64,000 bases of DNA from NCBI GenBank assembly GCA_034509735.1, contig JACGWO010000005.1, positions 23,740,383 through 23,804,382 on the forward strand, given 5' to 3'. Source of the DNA: Sesamum alatum (Eukaryota > Streptophyta > Magnoliopsida > Lamiales > Pedaliaceae). Made by a program: the position numbers and the translations under genes. Of this stretch, positions 43,800 through 55,692 are shown piece after piece. The notes beneath the pieces were generated by a model. The model saw nothing but the letters and a program-made list of their open reading frames with translations. It ran no database searches and had not been told where the DNA came from. Positions within the stretch are counted from its first letter, which is position 1. Each line of letters opens with the position of its first letter.

Positions 43800-45222
43800 C
43801 CAAAGTAAAAGGAGGAAAAGGGGGTGATTTTTATAGTAAAATTCCATGTTATGGCCAGTCATATTCATTACTATGTATTGGGATGGAATCCTTCATCTAG
43901 AAAGAATTTAATGTGTTGTGGAATTTGAATTAGAGTCCTACTTCAGTTCAAACTACTTTTACTTAATGACTAAAAATTGGGAAAATAGCATTTTTTCGTC
44001 TCATAAGTTAAACCCTTCTCACTTCTGGTCCTCTTCGTTATGGGATTAACATTTTTGGTCTCGTAACTTACAAAGATTCGCATTTTTTATCCTCATTCAC
44101 TTTTTCGTCTATTTTTTTAAGTATTTTTGGCTGGAAGAAAAATTCAATTTTTGTTAGAGAACAGATAAATCCCCTTTCCTTGCCCTAATTTCCTTCAAAG
44201 AATTTTTTTTTCCTTCAAAATAGTTATATTCCCCCTCCCCGCTAAATTGTTGCCAAATTGGAAAATGCGCCAATTTTTCCTCCAGCCAAAAGTACTTAAC
44301 AACCACGTAATGGGCATTTGGCTGACACTATGAAAAATGTCCACGAAAAAGTGGATGAGTACCAAAAGTGCAAATTTTTGTAAGTTACGGGATCAAAATT
44401 GCCAACCCGTAACGAATGGGACCAAGAATGACACAGGACTAACTTATGGGACAAAAAATATTATTTCCCCCTTCAGAATTTATTTTCCACCACAAATTAA
44501 TTCTCCATCATTTTTCACTTCAATTTAATTGCAAATATATTTTCTTGTCATACACCAAAATATCTAGGGTTTAGTCTATGGAATAAGTAAATCCAATTTA
44601 ATTCTTCCAATGAAATTCCACATTCCATCAATTAATTTATGTCTCGCAAAAATTAATTAAAAACCAATTTAATTGATCATATCAATTAATTTTACTTTTT
44701 CTTTCCTTTTGAGCTTTTCTGATCAAATTAGACAGGTATCATTATAGTCCAATTAAATATCTCTATGCAATTAATCCCATTAAATTAATTGAGTTAATAA
44801 ATAACTAACTACTTTAGTTAATTAATTTTCTATACCATTTAATTCAACAGTTTAATTAAGTTGCTCCGTGACTTGAATTAATCTAATTAACTCAAGAAAT
44901 AATTCAACCATTGATAGTTATGAGCTCACATCTATTGTGACTTGTCAAATTTAATTAATGATATCAATTATTTTGGAATTAACCACATAATTCCGAAAAT
45001 CAATGAATCATGGTTGGCATCTAGAAACACATCTCTAAGTGAAGGTGTCGAACACTTAGACAACGAGTGTCTTGCAAGTAAGATCTTTCATTAATTATCT
45101 CCTGATTGAGTAATGCATGGATTGTGATTTAAAACCTTTGACTCAGTAACTATGCATTAATTCCTTCCTTTTCTTGATTGACAACCTAGGAAACCCTCCG
45201 CCTAGTTGTCGTCCCGCCTTAA
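43800..45222 (-). repeat. Nested LTR-like repeat B, partial copy C
   Basis: It begins abruptly at AAAGTAAAAGGAGGAAAAGG, an internal point of the B repeat (51646, 18389), and continues with the MITE M1, TCTAGGGTTT(A/G)GTC, the TTTAATTAA tracts and ACAACCTAGGAAACCCT. It stops at GTCGTCCCGCCTT, joined to repeat C. The left junction coincides with the end of the LINE, so the missing first 450 bp were lost when the LINE or a later rearrangement arrived. Confidence 0.62.
43978..44470. mobile_element. Mutator-type MITE family M1, copy 2
   Basis: A 493-bp fold-back element in the same place in the B repeat as copies 1 and 3. Arms: TGGGAAAATAGCATTTTTTC and, reversed, GGGGGAAATAATATTTTTTG. The flanks ACTAAAAAT and CTTCAGAAT are the decayed 9-bp duplication. 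Confidence 0.72.
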
Positions 45223-46490
45223 TTAATTTGATTAATTAAAATTTGTGACCAATTAATTTAGATTAATTGGTTTGAGCTTGTAATCAATTAATTAGTTTAA
45301 TTTATTAAGAAATTCATAAGCATTAATTAATTTGATTAATTAAATACTTACAATCAATTAATTAAGAATTAATTATTTGGGCTTGTAAATCAATTAATTA
45401 GATTAATTAATTAGGGCTTATGTTTAATTAATGAATTAAGCATTATGGGGCTAGGCAAGCATGAATTCAATAAAATTGGTAATAATTGAATTTAGGCTTG
45501 ATCCAATTGAGATTTGAGATCAAGCCCAAACCCAAGCCCACAAGACAAATGAGGACAAGATTCAATGAACCTCGACAAAACTTCATTTTTTGAAGATGAA
45601 ATAGCAAAGTGTAACTTTGCTAGGGTTTGTCTGTGTTAGAGGGGAAATTAGGAGATATCAAGACAAAAGTTGTCTTATACTTGTTTGTGTTAGATTCATT
45701 GAGTGTCCTAGTTCTTGTGTATATATATGAGTTTTGATTTCATTTGATGAAGTGAGATGAGATCATATTCAATTCACAAAGCTAGAAGGTCTAGCTCTCT
45801 CTTCCCCACTTCCTCTCTTGCTCCCAACACCCTCAAAATACATATGATGTATTTCTTATGCTATAAAGTCTAGCCCTTATACTTGCTCTCTTTCACTCGA
45901 AAGAAGGAAAAGTGGTTCTCTTGTTTTTCACCATGGATCAATAGTTGATCCACCACAATTCCATAACACCTACTAGCACATGGTTATAGGAGATTCTATC
46001 ATCGGTGGTGTGGACTATCTTTAGAGGGGAGACACTTGTGTTCTTACCATGAACGATGGCTCGAACAGTTTTACCTTGCCGAAGGACTTGAAGCCATTTT
46101 CCACCGTTAGCTTGGAAGGGATCATTCTTGAGAATATCACATCGTCTATATCAACTGGAGTGCACCAAAGATTGGTATCTCTAAAAATTTTAATTGACTC
46201 CTTTATGCATGAGATCCGTGTCATATTAGCAATGAGATGGGCGATTTGATCACTAATTACAATATTGTATCGTAATTTAGACTCTAATTTTCGCCGTGTT
46301 TAACATCTCGAGGCCTACATGAAATAAACAATCGGACACTAACATAAAGACTACACGCCTCTGACATGTGTCAGACACGGTATTTGTGTGTTCAAAAATT
46401 AAAAAGAAAAAAATACACAGTGCCAAACACGCTAATTAGCATGACCGACACATATAAGGACATAATTTTGGTTTTATTTTTCAATTTTAA
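45223..46490 (+). repeat. LTR-like repeat C, fuller copy
   Basis: Direct match to 26171-26765 but with 716 bp more in the middle (45512-46227), including GATCCACCACAATTCCATAAC and GGTTATAGGAGATTC, which resemble the transcribed end of copia LTRs. No coding frame. The far end is placed where similarity with the other copy fades (TTGGTTTTATTTTTCAATTT). Confidence 0.6.
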
Positions 46491-49038
46491 GAAGTATGGT
46501 GGCTAAGAAAAAAAGAGGAAAAAATTACTCAAATTGACTTCGTACTCTCTAAGATTGTGAAAACACTTCTTTTTTCCCTCCTATCAATTTTATTCCTCTA
46601 TTTTTTACAATCTTCTTTCTCCATTATGTGTTTCATCTGGAGAACTCGCCAAAGAAGTCTGGATCTATATTTCAAGCTCTATTTGCTAATAATAATGAAT
46701 TAGTTATGTATATTTTTTCGGCCATGTACTTGAAATAAAAAATTTAGACTTATTAATTCTTTTCTTTACTTTATGGTGTCAAATATTATATATTTTAATT
46801 TTATGAGAAAATATATATATATATATATTATATATCATAATTGTGTCGACACCGTATCGTATTCCAATTTTTTTAGTTTTTCAGTGTCGCAGTTTTCCTA
46901 TTGTATCGTTGCCATGTTGTCATATTTGGGTCCATGCATCATAGGTTATCCCACTTGCCAAGCTGGGATTGTATCCAACACTTATCCATGTTTATATCGA
47001 ACCTTATCATATAATTTGGGATTAATTAATCCTACACCCCCTCTGAAAATATGAAATTATACTTTCCTCCAAGAATGTTTTCAATTTAAACTTACATCCC
47101 CTCCAAAAACTTATTGTTTGTTAATCTAAAAAGAAGTGTGGACATTTTGATTTTACCCTCAAATTAAAATACGAAAAAAAGGTTAAAATTGTAATATTTG
47201 AAAAAGACCATCATACCCCTTAACTAACAAATAGTAAAATGTCATCTTTTTCTCCATTCTCCCGCCCTTCACATCGTCTTCTCGCCTTCCTTATATCCCT
47301 TGAAGTTTCAACCCACACAACATTCTTCCACATATTTAGTTGTTGCATTTATAGTACAATCAACATTCGATCGATAAGGATTGATTAAAAGGGCACACAT
47401 CGCGCCAAAGAAAAAGAAAAATATACCAACATTTCATACTTTGGGTGACAAAGATAAATTTTCAATATCTACTTTATCCTTCATATCTTGGTCATATTTT
47501 AAGTGTTTATCTACATCATTTCAGTTAAAGTGTGTTAGAAAATTGACAGGTTTTTTGGAGTTTTTTTTCTACATAATTCTTTTGAGTTCTTTTTCTTTTT
47601 TTTTTTAAGTTTTTCTATATATTAGGCTTTAAGTATATTAAATCATGTTTTAACTGTGTCTTTTTCTTTGTTTTAGGAAGAAACAATTGCATTGAGAGAT
47701 TAACCCATCATACAAGTGAAATGTATGAAAATCCCTCAACACGGGATCAAGCGTTACTAGCTATATAGTGAGATGCTCTATTAGTGGCTCTGCCAATAGA
47801 TGAAAACTCATGAAAAATGACATGTAAAAAAACAAGATTTAATGTCAACTATAAATGGTTCTAAGGTTGAGAAATCTGGATCAGAAGCTTTCAACTTATT
47901 AATCAGGTTTAGGCAACAATAAATTGTCTTTTTGTTTTTGATAATTCTATTTGGAGTGGATTTATATGTTTTTATGTGAATTTTTGAAAATTTGTATGGC
48001 GGGTTTTAGGATCTTTAAATATGTTGTTATATAGGTAGTGTATGAGACGGTAATCCTTATATAGGTAGCAAGAGTTCATGACAATGGTCTTTGCAACTTG
48101 AGGTCACAAAGCCTAAATTTGTCCATGGAGTATTAGGAAACTTCTTTTTCTCCTTAGGATCCACTCTATTCTTGTAATCTGGTTATTTTTGCTGAAGTCT
48201 TCTAGTAGTTATTCCAACTATACAATTATTATTGTGGAAATTAAGTGATTTGTGTTTACAATTATATCTCAAAATATCATCACAAATAAAATGTCATTAT
48301 ATAACTTATATCAATTACATATAGTAAGGAAATAAACAAAATAAAACTTGAGAAATTAAAAAAGCTGCACAGATAGAGAGTCACGACATTGGTCGCAGTC
48401 CTAAAGTCATGATTGTCTCCCTATGTGCAAGTGTTAACTGCTGACCACGACTCTAGGATAAAACCCCATTAGCTCTCAGCAGTGCCTCATTCCATGTGCA
48501 CGACCACGAGGAGACTAGGAACCAGTCCATAGTTACGTTGTCAAAACTCAATCATACTTGTGGGAGAATATAATGTTCTTCTTAAAACTCATAAAGTATC
48601 AAAACAAATGTTCCCCCTCTCAATGTGCCACGTGAAGAAAGGAAGTGGTCCTTCAAATAGTTGAATAATTTGACCGTTATAAAAGATTAAATGGATGAAT
48701 TAACTAAAACTCATAATATTATAACAATTCAATTATAAATAGGGCACATAAATATATAAAACGTAACGGTCAAATACTTATTAAACCTCATAAAATCAAA
48801 ATTAAATCATAGTAATAATAGGGCCATAAACCTCAAATAAATACCAAATAAAATTGGCACATTAAGTTCAAATAAAGTGTTGGAAATAATTTGACAATGT
48901 AAAAATTTTAAAGCTTATTTCCAACAATTAATATCACTCATCATTACTATTATTTGTCACTTGTCATTACTATTATTTGCTATTGAATTATTATCTGGTG
49001 TTATATCAACTATGCTATTTTCTTTATTTTCTAATAGA
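46491..49038. other. AT-rich DNA upstream of MULE; possible terminal repeat at 47021
   Basis: No gene is supported. An (AT)n tract lies at about 46810-46832. The stretch 47021-47170 (GGGATTAATTAATCC, then ACACCCCCTCTG and CATCCCCTCCAAAAAC) has the composition of a MULE terminal repeat and could be the left end of the MULE that follows, but no inverted partner was found. 47225-47640 is CT-rich like a leader. The rest is featureless. Confidence 0.45.
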
Positions 49039-51185
49039 TATGGTGGGCAAAAAGTTTGATCTTATTGTTCACAACCAAGAAAAGACTTGCATCATAAAGA
49101 ATTGGGATGCAAGACATTCTAAATTTCAAGACTTGAAGAATGAAATAACCCAGGTAGCATTGTCACGTGTACCACATTAATGAAACATTAGTATTTATTA
49201 AGTATGAAGCGGAGATTGAACGTAGAATTGCAAGTTAAGTTTGTAAAGTGATGGTGACGTGGGTAAGATGTTTTGCTACAACGAAGAAAGAAATTAATTT
49301 ACATGTTCATTTGAAATATGGAAGTAAGCGTGTTGATGCTTCTATTGGTGTTTCTGGGTATCAATATAATGAGAGTAGTGATGATTAAAACGTTGAGAGA
49401 TGTGAGAATGATAATGTGGAATCCAAACAATGAGATAGTAGAGATAAAACAAATAATAGTAGCGGCAATAAGAACAACGAGGATAGTGAAATGATGGCAC
49501 CATGATTAAGGATGTAAGTGATGTCAATTTATCAAGGTAAGAATCTAACAACGGTTGTGATATTTATTCTTTCTCTTCTGACGATGAGAATGATAAGATT
49601 GATGGCTACTTTGATTTGGGTTGCTTCGGAATAGCGGAAGATGATCCAAAAATCATTAATCTAACAAAAGGATTGATATTTCCAAATGTTCAAGCATTTA
49701 AGAAGACATTAAAAGAAGATGTGATCAAGGAGGAATGTTAGATTATTAGAGAGAAAAATTAGGCGAAAAGGGTTACTGGACGTTGTGCAGGAAAAGGTTG
49801 CCCGTGGAAAATTCATGCTTCACTAATTTCTATTTATACTACTTTTCATATTAAGGCGTATACCTCTAACCATAACTGTGTTAGGGTGGACAAAGTGAAT
49901 GATGCTAATTTTGTTTGGATGGTAGAGAAGTGGGTATCAATGCTAAGATAAAATCCTGGATGACGTCTAAAGGTATGAAGCATGAGCTAGCAAAATATGG
50001 GGTGGTACCATAGTACATGCAACTATATAGGGCAAAAAAAAAGAAAGTAAGGCCATAGTCCAGATTAAAGGGAGCTATGCGCTTTGCTTGATTCCAACTT
50101 AATGCTACCATAATAGAGAGAACAAACCTATAGTGCCATAAAGTTTTAGTATCACTCAGAAGGTTGAATCATTCCCATTGAGCTCACATTCAGAAGGGTT
50201 TTTATGGGATTGAATGATCAAAAAAATCGATTCTGGGAAGGTTGATAACCATTCTAGACTTTGATGGTTGTCACTTGAAATACACTTTTTGTGGTGTATT
50301 GTTAGTTCCAGTGGCCCTTGATGCAAAGTTCGGGTTGTAAGCGAGCTATGTTGAGTCCTTTGCTGGATTGCCAATTTATGCCACCATGGTGGATAGAACT
50401 AACCCCATGAATCATTCCAATTGAGCTCACATTCAGAAGGGTTTTTATGTAATTGAATGGTCTTCAAAATGGATTCTTGGAAGGTTGCTAACCATTTTTA
50501 GGCTCCGATGTTGTCACTTGAAAGACTCTTTCGGTGGTGAGTTGTTGGTTACAGTGGCTCTTGATGGGAAGTTGGGACTATACCCCATCACATTTATTTT
50601 TGTCGAGACTGAAAATAAAGAGAGTTGGAGTTAATTTTCCAGTGTCTTGAATCAATGCTTGAGGGTTTGATTTGAATAAGCTCTGAACTTTTATGACAAA
50701 CAAAAGGTACAATTTCATGCTCTTTTTTCTCTTAACTTGATATATATGTTGATATGTGTTCACATTATACTTTGTTTAATGTGTGTATATGCAAATTATT
50801 GTATCAGCCATTATCAATATACTATCAGAAGGTGTTGTTACATTATTATTGTAACAAGTGTGTAATTGTAATGTTGTTACATTATTATTGTAACAAGTGT
50901 GTAATTGTAATGTTTTGAGAAAACATTACGATGTATATGTAATGGTTTGTTTGTAACATGGGTGTCATTGTGATAAAGTAACATAGATCATACTATTTCT
51001 GATGTAGGGCTTAATTGAAACCATCAATGATGTTGCAAATAAATATATGCCAACTTAAGACAGTCTTTTCGAAGAGCTTTGGTGAAGAAGTTGTTCTGGG
51101 TTGTAGCTAGGTCTTACAATGCAATAGGTTTTAATCAAGCAATGAACATGTTGAGAGAGATCAAAGCTGCTTCAAGGTTCGATAT
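49039..51185 (+). pseudogene. MULE (MuDR-type) transposase, N-terminal and first catalytic parts
   Basis: The ATG at about 49039 opens MVGKKFDLIVHNQEKTC. Further on are an acidic stretch, GLIFPNVQAFKKTLKEDVIKE, RVTGRCAGKGCPWKIHASL, HIKAYTSNHNCVR and YGVVP.YMQLYRAKKKK, the MuDR N-terminal DNA-binding region. Two tandem versions of the first catalytic block follow: DGCHLKYTFCGVLLVPVALD and CHLKDSFGGELLVTVALDG, then FVETENKESWS. An intron (50707-51007) interrupts before GLIETINDV, and the exon ends RALVKKLFWVVARSYNAI..QAMNMLREIKA at a nested LTR. MULE transposase cuts and reinserts the element. Many stops show it is dead. Confidence 0.8.
50707..51007 (+). other. Intron in MULE transposase
   Basis: 301 bp with donor CAAAAG|GTACAA and acceptor TGATGTAG; removal joins YDKQK to GLIETINDV in frame, a known MULE transposase continuity. 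It contains a tandem duplication (about 50845-50918, TACATTATTATTGTAACAAG twice) absent from the copies at 17.6 and 28.0 kb. In those copies the acceptor reads TGTTG and the donor has decayed. Confidence 0.65.
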
Positions 51186-53008
51186 TGGCAAGGATAGCGA
51201 AAATTTGAAATTTTAATCCATAACTAATGCATGCACAACAATTATACATCAAACCTTAGCCCAATTATTTTAACGGGGTCATGCGCGAGACACAAAATAC
51301 GAGCGAAAGAGTTCAACTAATTAATAACTTTTCACACTCCCGCTGATGTAGATGTTACTGAAATACTTCAAAGTTTTATCCCACCACGAACACAGTTGTC
51401 TTAGATTTGCAGAGCCCCACGCATTGCGCCTCTAACCGTATCCACACTTTAGTTGCTCACTAGCATTTGAATCTATACTAGAGTCTCAAACCCTAACTCC
51501 TAAATCTCTCATAGAGGGGCGCCTAACACAATCTAATTGTGTATATTTATTTGGTGTAGAATTCCATCTTCAATTCTATCAAATTAGAACAAGATAGATA
51601 TCTAGTTTTGTGGAAACATAAATCCCTACGCAAAAATAGTTTGAGAAAGTAAAAGGAGGAAAAGGGGGTGATTTTTCTAGTAAAATTCATTGTTATGACC
51701 AGTCATATTCCATTACTATGTATAGGGATGAATTCCTTCATCTAAAACGAATTTGATGTGTGGTGGAATTTGAATTAGAGTCCTACATTAGTTCAAACTC
51801 CTTAACTTAATGACTAAGAATTGGGAAAATAACATTCTTGGTCTCATAAGTTAAACCCTTCTGACTTTTGGTCCCATTCGTCATGGGATTAACACTTTTG
51901 GTCCCGTAACTTACAAAGATTCACATTTTTTTGTCCTCATCCACTTTTTCGTCAGCTAAGTATTTTTTGGCAGGAAGAAAAATTCAATTTTTGTTAGAGA
52001 AGAGATAAATCCCCTTTCCTTGCCCTAATTTCCTTCAAAACTTATTTTTTTTCCCTCAAAATAGTTATATTCCCCCTCCCCTCTAAAGTGTTGTCAAGTT
52101 GGAAAACGCGTCAATTTTTCCTCCAGCCAAAAGTACTTAACGACCACGTACTAGCCATGTGGCTGACACTATTAAAAAAATAAACAAAAAAGTGGATGAG
52201 TACCAAAAGTGTAAATTTTATTAAGTTACGGGAGCAAAAGCGTCAATCCCGTAACGAATGGGACGAAAAATAACACGGGCCTAACTTATGGGACAAAAAA
52301 TATTATTTCCCCATTAAGAATTTATTTTCCACCACAAATTAATTCTCCATCCTTTTTCACTTCAATTTAATTGTAAATATATTTTCTTGTCATACACAAA
52401 AAATATCTAGGGTTTGGTCCATGGAATAATTCAATCCAGTTTATTTCTTCCAGCGAAATTCCACATTCCATCAATTAATTTATGTCTCGAAAAAATTAAG
52501 TAAGAACCAATTTAATTGATCATATCAATTAATTTTACTTATTTTTCCTTTTGAACTTTTCTAATCAAATTAGATAGGTATCATTTTAGTCCAATTAAAT
52601 ATCTCTATGCAATTAATCCCATTAAATTAATTGAGTTAATAAATAATTAACTACTTTAGTTAATTAATTTTCTACACCGATTAATTAAACCTTTGAATTA
52701 AGTTGCTCAGTGACTTGAATTAATCTAATTAACTCAAGAAATAATTCAACCATTGATAGTTATGAGGTCACATCTATTGTGACTTGTCAAATTTAATTAA
52801 TCATATAAATTAAATTATTTTGGAATTAACCACTTAATTCCAAAAATCCATTAATCATGGTTGGCATCCAGAAACACGCCATGAAGGCCTATCTCTAAGT
52901 GAAGGTGGCGAACATTTAGACAACGAGTGTCATGCAAGTAAGGTACTTCATTAATTATCTCCTAATTGAGAAATTCATAGATTGTGAGTCAAAACCTTTG
53001 ATCAGTAA
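51186..53008 (-). repeat. Nested LTR-like repeat B, copy D
   Basis: It starts TGGCAAGGATAGCG right after the MULE exon (AAGGTTCGATAT). The same junction is found at 27662/27663 and, slightly decayed, at 17942/17943. It carries MITE M1 at 51822-52312. It has no coding frame. Compared with the copy at 17943 it lacks about 640 bp before repeat E. Confidence 0.65.
51822..52312. mobile_element. Mutator-type MITE family M1, copy 3
   Basis: A 491-bp fold-back element with arms TGGGAAAATAACATTCTTGG and, reversed, GGGGAAATAATATTTTTTGT. The 9-bp flanks ACTAAGAAT (51813-51821) and ATTAAGAAT (52313-52321) differ at one base, the best-preserved duplication of the three copies. Confidence 0.78.
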
Positions 53009-54040
53009 CAATACATGACTATTTGGTCACACATACGATGGTTGACACCTCCGTCAGTTATCTTTTTGAAACTCAAGAAAAGCAGTGAGCCCCCATCTGT
53101 CAGCCCCACAGGCACAAGCCTTGTTGCCCCAAAAACAAAAGGTAACAAGATTATTTTATCAAAAGCAGGGTAATGTGGCAGGATCCTAAAACAAGGCTCT
53201 ATCAGCAAGCTTACTCATAGGATATTGGGGATGATACATCATATAGATTCTACACGTCAAGGGCTATGTCACCATAAAAGATTTCCAACTAACTCTTCTT
53301 ATATTTGCGGGACTAGCCGAATCAATCGGCTAGTATCCATGTTTCGGGTAGACTAAGCAATGATTGTTGAAATGGTTATAACTCTTAGAAGATAAATTCG
53401 AATCAGGTTTGGATACTCTTGTTAGTTAGCTAACATCTTGAAGTTTCTATTGATATGCAGCTTGCCCTAACTAACTCCCGAGTTTTGCTCTAATTCCTAA
53501 TAAATAGAGGTCTTGTTGCAATCAAACAGTTAACTTGAGTATTAACACTCAATACACTTTCACTCTTGAAAACAACAAGGATACGAGTTTCTAGCTTAAT
53601 CACTACACTCCACAAGCTTACGTTAGCTTCCATTTTTATGTCCAAGCACTCCAAGCTATCTATCTATCTGACTTCTTTCAAATTTTCTTGCCAAATTCAA
53701 TTACTAACTTAAGCATCAGAGTGCTAACCACTTTTTTGCAGGTTAGTTCCCCTTTAATCTTATAACTTTCAACAAGTTCCTTTGACGTTGTGGTGCTACT
53801 TGACTCTGATATGCATCAATGGTGATCGTGAAATATACGTCCAAGGTCTTAGCCTTAGATATTCCAAGCCGACGATCGAATAGATGGGGATATCATTGAT
53901 TGCATGGAGGCTTGCTCACACGACACACACCATTTAGAGAAACGTCTCGTTTCATGGAAGTTGGTGTGGAGTACTTGTGTGTGTGAGGGAGCTTGTTAGG
54001 AACAAGTCCACTGAATAACTCTTTAGGAAATTATTTATTA
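53009..54040 (+). repeat. Nested LTR-like repeat E and an inverted LTR piece
   Basis: 53009-53625 matches 20391-21034. It continues with GCTTCCATTTTTATGTCC, TAACTTAAGCATCAGAGTGC and TTTTTTGCAG, which look like an LTR's transcribed end, with TAATAAATAGAGG (about 53500) as a TATA candidate. From about 53965 to 54040, TGTGTGTGAGGGAGCTTGTT matches the reverse complement of 20110-20160, so a third LTR piece lies in inverted orientation before MULE sequence returns. Confidence 0.5.
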
Positions 54041-54542
54041 GAGTGACAACGTAGAATTTGATCATGTCACAAAAAAATATTTTTTAATCATTGGATTAGT
54101 GACTTAAGAGGTAAACCAATTCTTACATTACAAGATGGCTTAAGGGCCAAGCTTATGAGCAGAGTAGAGACAAGGTACCCAAAATCAAAGGAGTGGATAG
54201 ATTTGGTATGTGACAAGGTTGTTTGCAAGCTCAATCAAGCAAAATATAAAATACTGAGATTTACATATGCTAGTCTACTCTCTCCAAATCCATGGGAGTC
54301 CAAAGCCTATTTGCTAACCTCAAGTGCATGTAGAGCCTGCTAGTGTACTCCCTCCACCTGTTAAGACACTTCCTGGTAGGCTAAGGAAGAATAGAAAAAG
54401 GGAACTTGGAGAAGTTGCAAAAGTGATTCCATCAAAGAGGGCGACCAAAATAAAATGTGGAGTCAGCAAGGGCACAATAAGAGAACATGTAAGGAAAGAA
54501 ATTATTTTAACTAAATTAAATAGCTCTTCAATCATATGTTAG
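54041..54542 (+). pseudogene. MULE transposase C-terminal part
   Basis: After the nested LTRs the MULE resumes: a frameshifted DHVTKKYF (family: C-D-H-V-T-N-N-I-S-E-S), then HWISDLRGKPILTLQDGLRA, KLMSRVETRYPKSKEW, and the tail LPPPVKTLPGRLRKNRKREL, KRATKIKCGVSKGT. In the family the tail ends with a CCHC zinc knuckle; here only the first Cys is clear. The catalytic Glu region and most of the SWIM finger are not visible. It is the continuation of 49039-51185. Confidence 0.75.
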
Positions 54543-54918
54543 ATATTGCTAACATTGTTCCTTTATTTTTTCATTTTTTTGGTCGTAGGATCCCGAGGTG
54601 AACCATCAACAACTGGATGTAGAGTTACAGATTTTTGTGAATGAAACTCATTTGGCTACAATGCTTCAGAGGATGAAAAAACAAAGAGCAAGTACAAATA
54701 CAATTATCTCAAAGAGCCAAGTTAGAGGAGAAGCACCTTGACATTCACAAGATGGTGTGTGAAGAGACATTTGATTCATTGAGTTTACTTGTGAAAATGC
54801 TACGTTCCACCATTGTTACTTTCTTGATGTCTTTATTTTTGTTTTATATTAATCAAGAGCATATTATTGTTTCTTAGCAGTATTGACTAGCATTAGATTA
54901 CTTGGTTAATGCTTTTGG
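54543..54918. other. Downstream part of MULE, no clear frame
   Basis: No domain recognised. From 54590 to 54800, read-through of short frames (DPEVNHQQLDVELQIFVNET) may be a last MULE exon after a GTAG acceptor at 54585-54590. The element's right terminal repeat was not found. Confidence 0.35.
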
Positions 54919-55692
54919 GGGATAAATGCAATATTGGCCATCAAACATAGCCACTTAAGTGATTTTGATCCTTAAACATTTTTAGATTGTAATTTTGGTC
55001 CTCATACAATCATTTTTTAGGCATTTTCGATCCTTCTGTTAACTATTCCATAAATTTGGTAGATTTTTTGCATGCGAGACTCGCACAAACGCAAGAAGAG
55101 GAAAATATTGGGGCAAAAATTAGCTTAGGGCTCATTCTCTCTACCTCTCTCTTTTTCTCTCCCGATTTCAACACTTCTTTTGTCTCACTCTCTACTCATT
55201 TGCGCCTCTTCTAAACACAGCCATTCGCCGCCTCTCCTGAAGATAGTCGTTCGCCGCCGCTGCTAACCGTCGTTCGACCCTCGTGTTTGCTACTCCAACT
55301 GAAGCTATTCTCGTTTCTGCTATTTGAGTTTAAGTTTGGCATTAAAGCCTAATTTTAGTTGGGATTACAACAACTCATTACCTGAAGTTATTTTCAGTAG
55401 AGGTGAATTTTCTCCATGAAAGATAGAACCAAACAAGAGCTGGATTTTACAGCTGATTACGATAAGTATTTTACGGCTGATTATGAGATTTATGAATTTC
55501 TATGATTATTGTTTGGATTATTGATTATGGATTTCTATTATTAGCTTTGGATTATTGATTATGAATTTATGTGATTATTGTTGGGATTGTTGATGTTGGA
55601 CGATGTCTGATGGATTTTTTTTGTTTTTTTTATTTGTAATATACTTAAACACATTAAGAGGGGACTGATGGTGTTTTAATTCATAATGTAGT

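Noticed and set aside
46021..46249. Short frames on both strands near 46.1 kb
   Set aside because: Part of LTR-like repeat C; no domain, and absent from the second copy.
49342..49551. Minus-strand frame of 69 codons
   Set aside because: It lies opposite the MULE transposase N-terminal region, which has clear family motifs on the plus strand.
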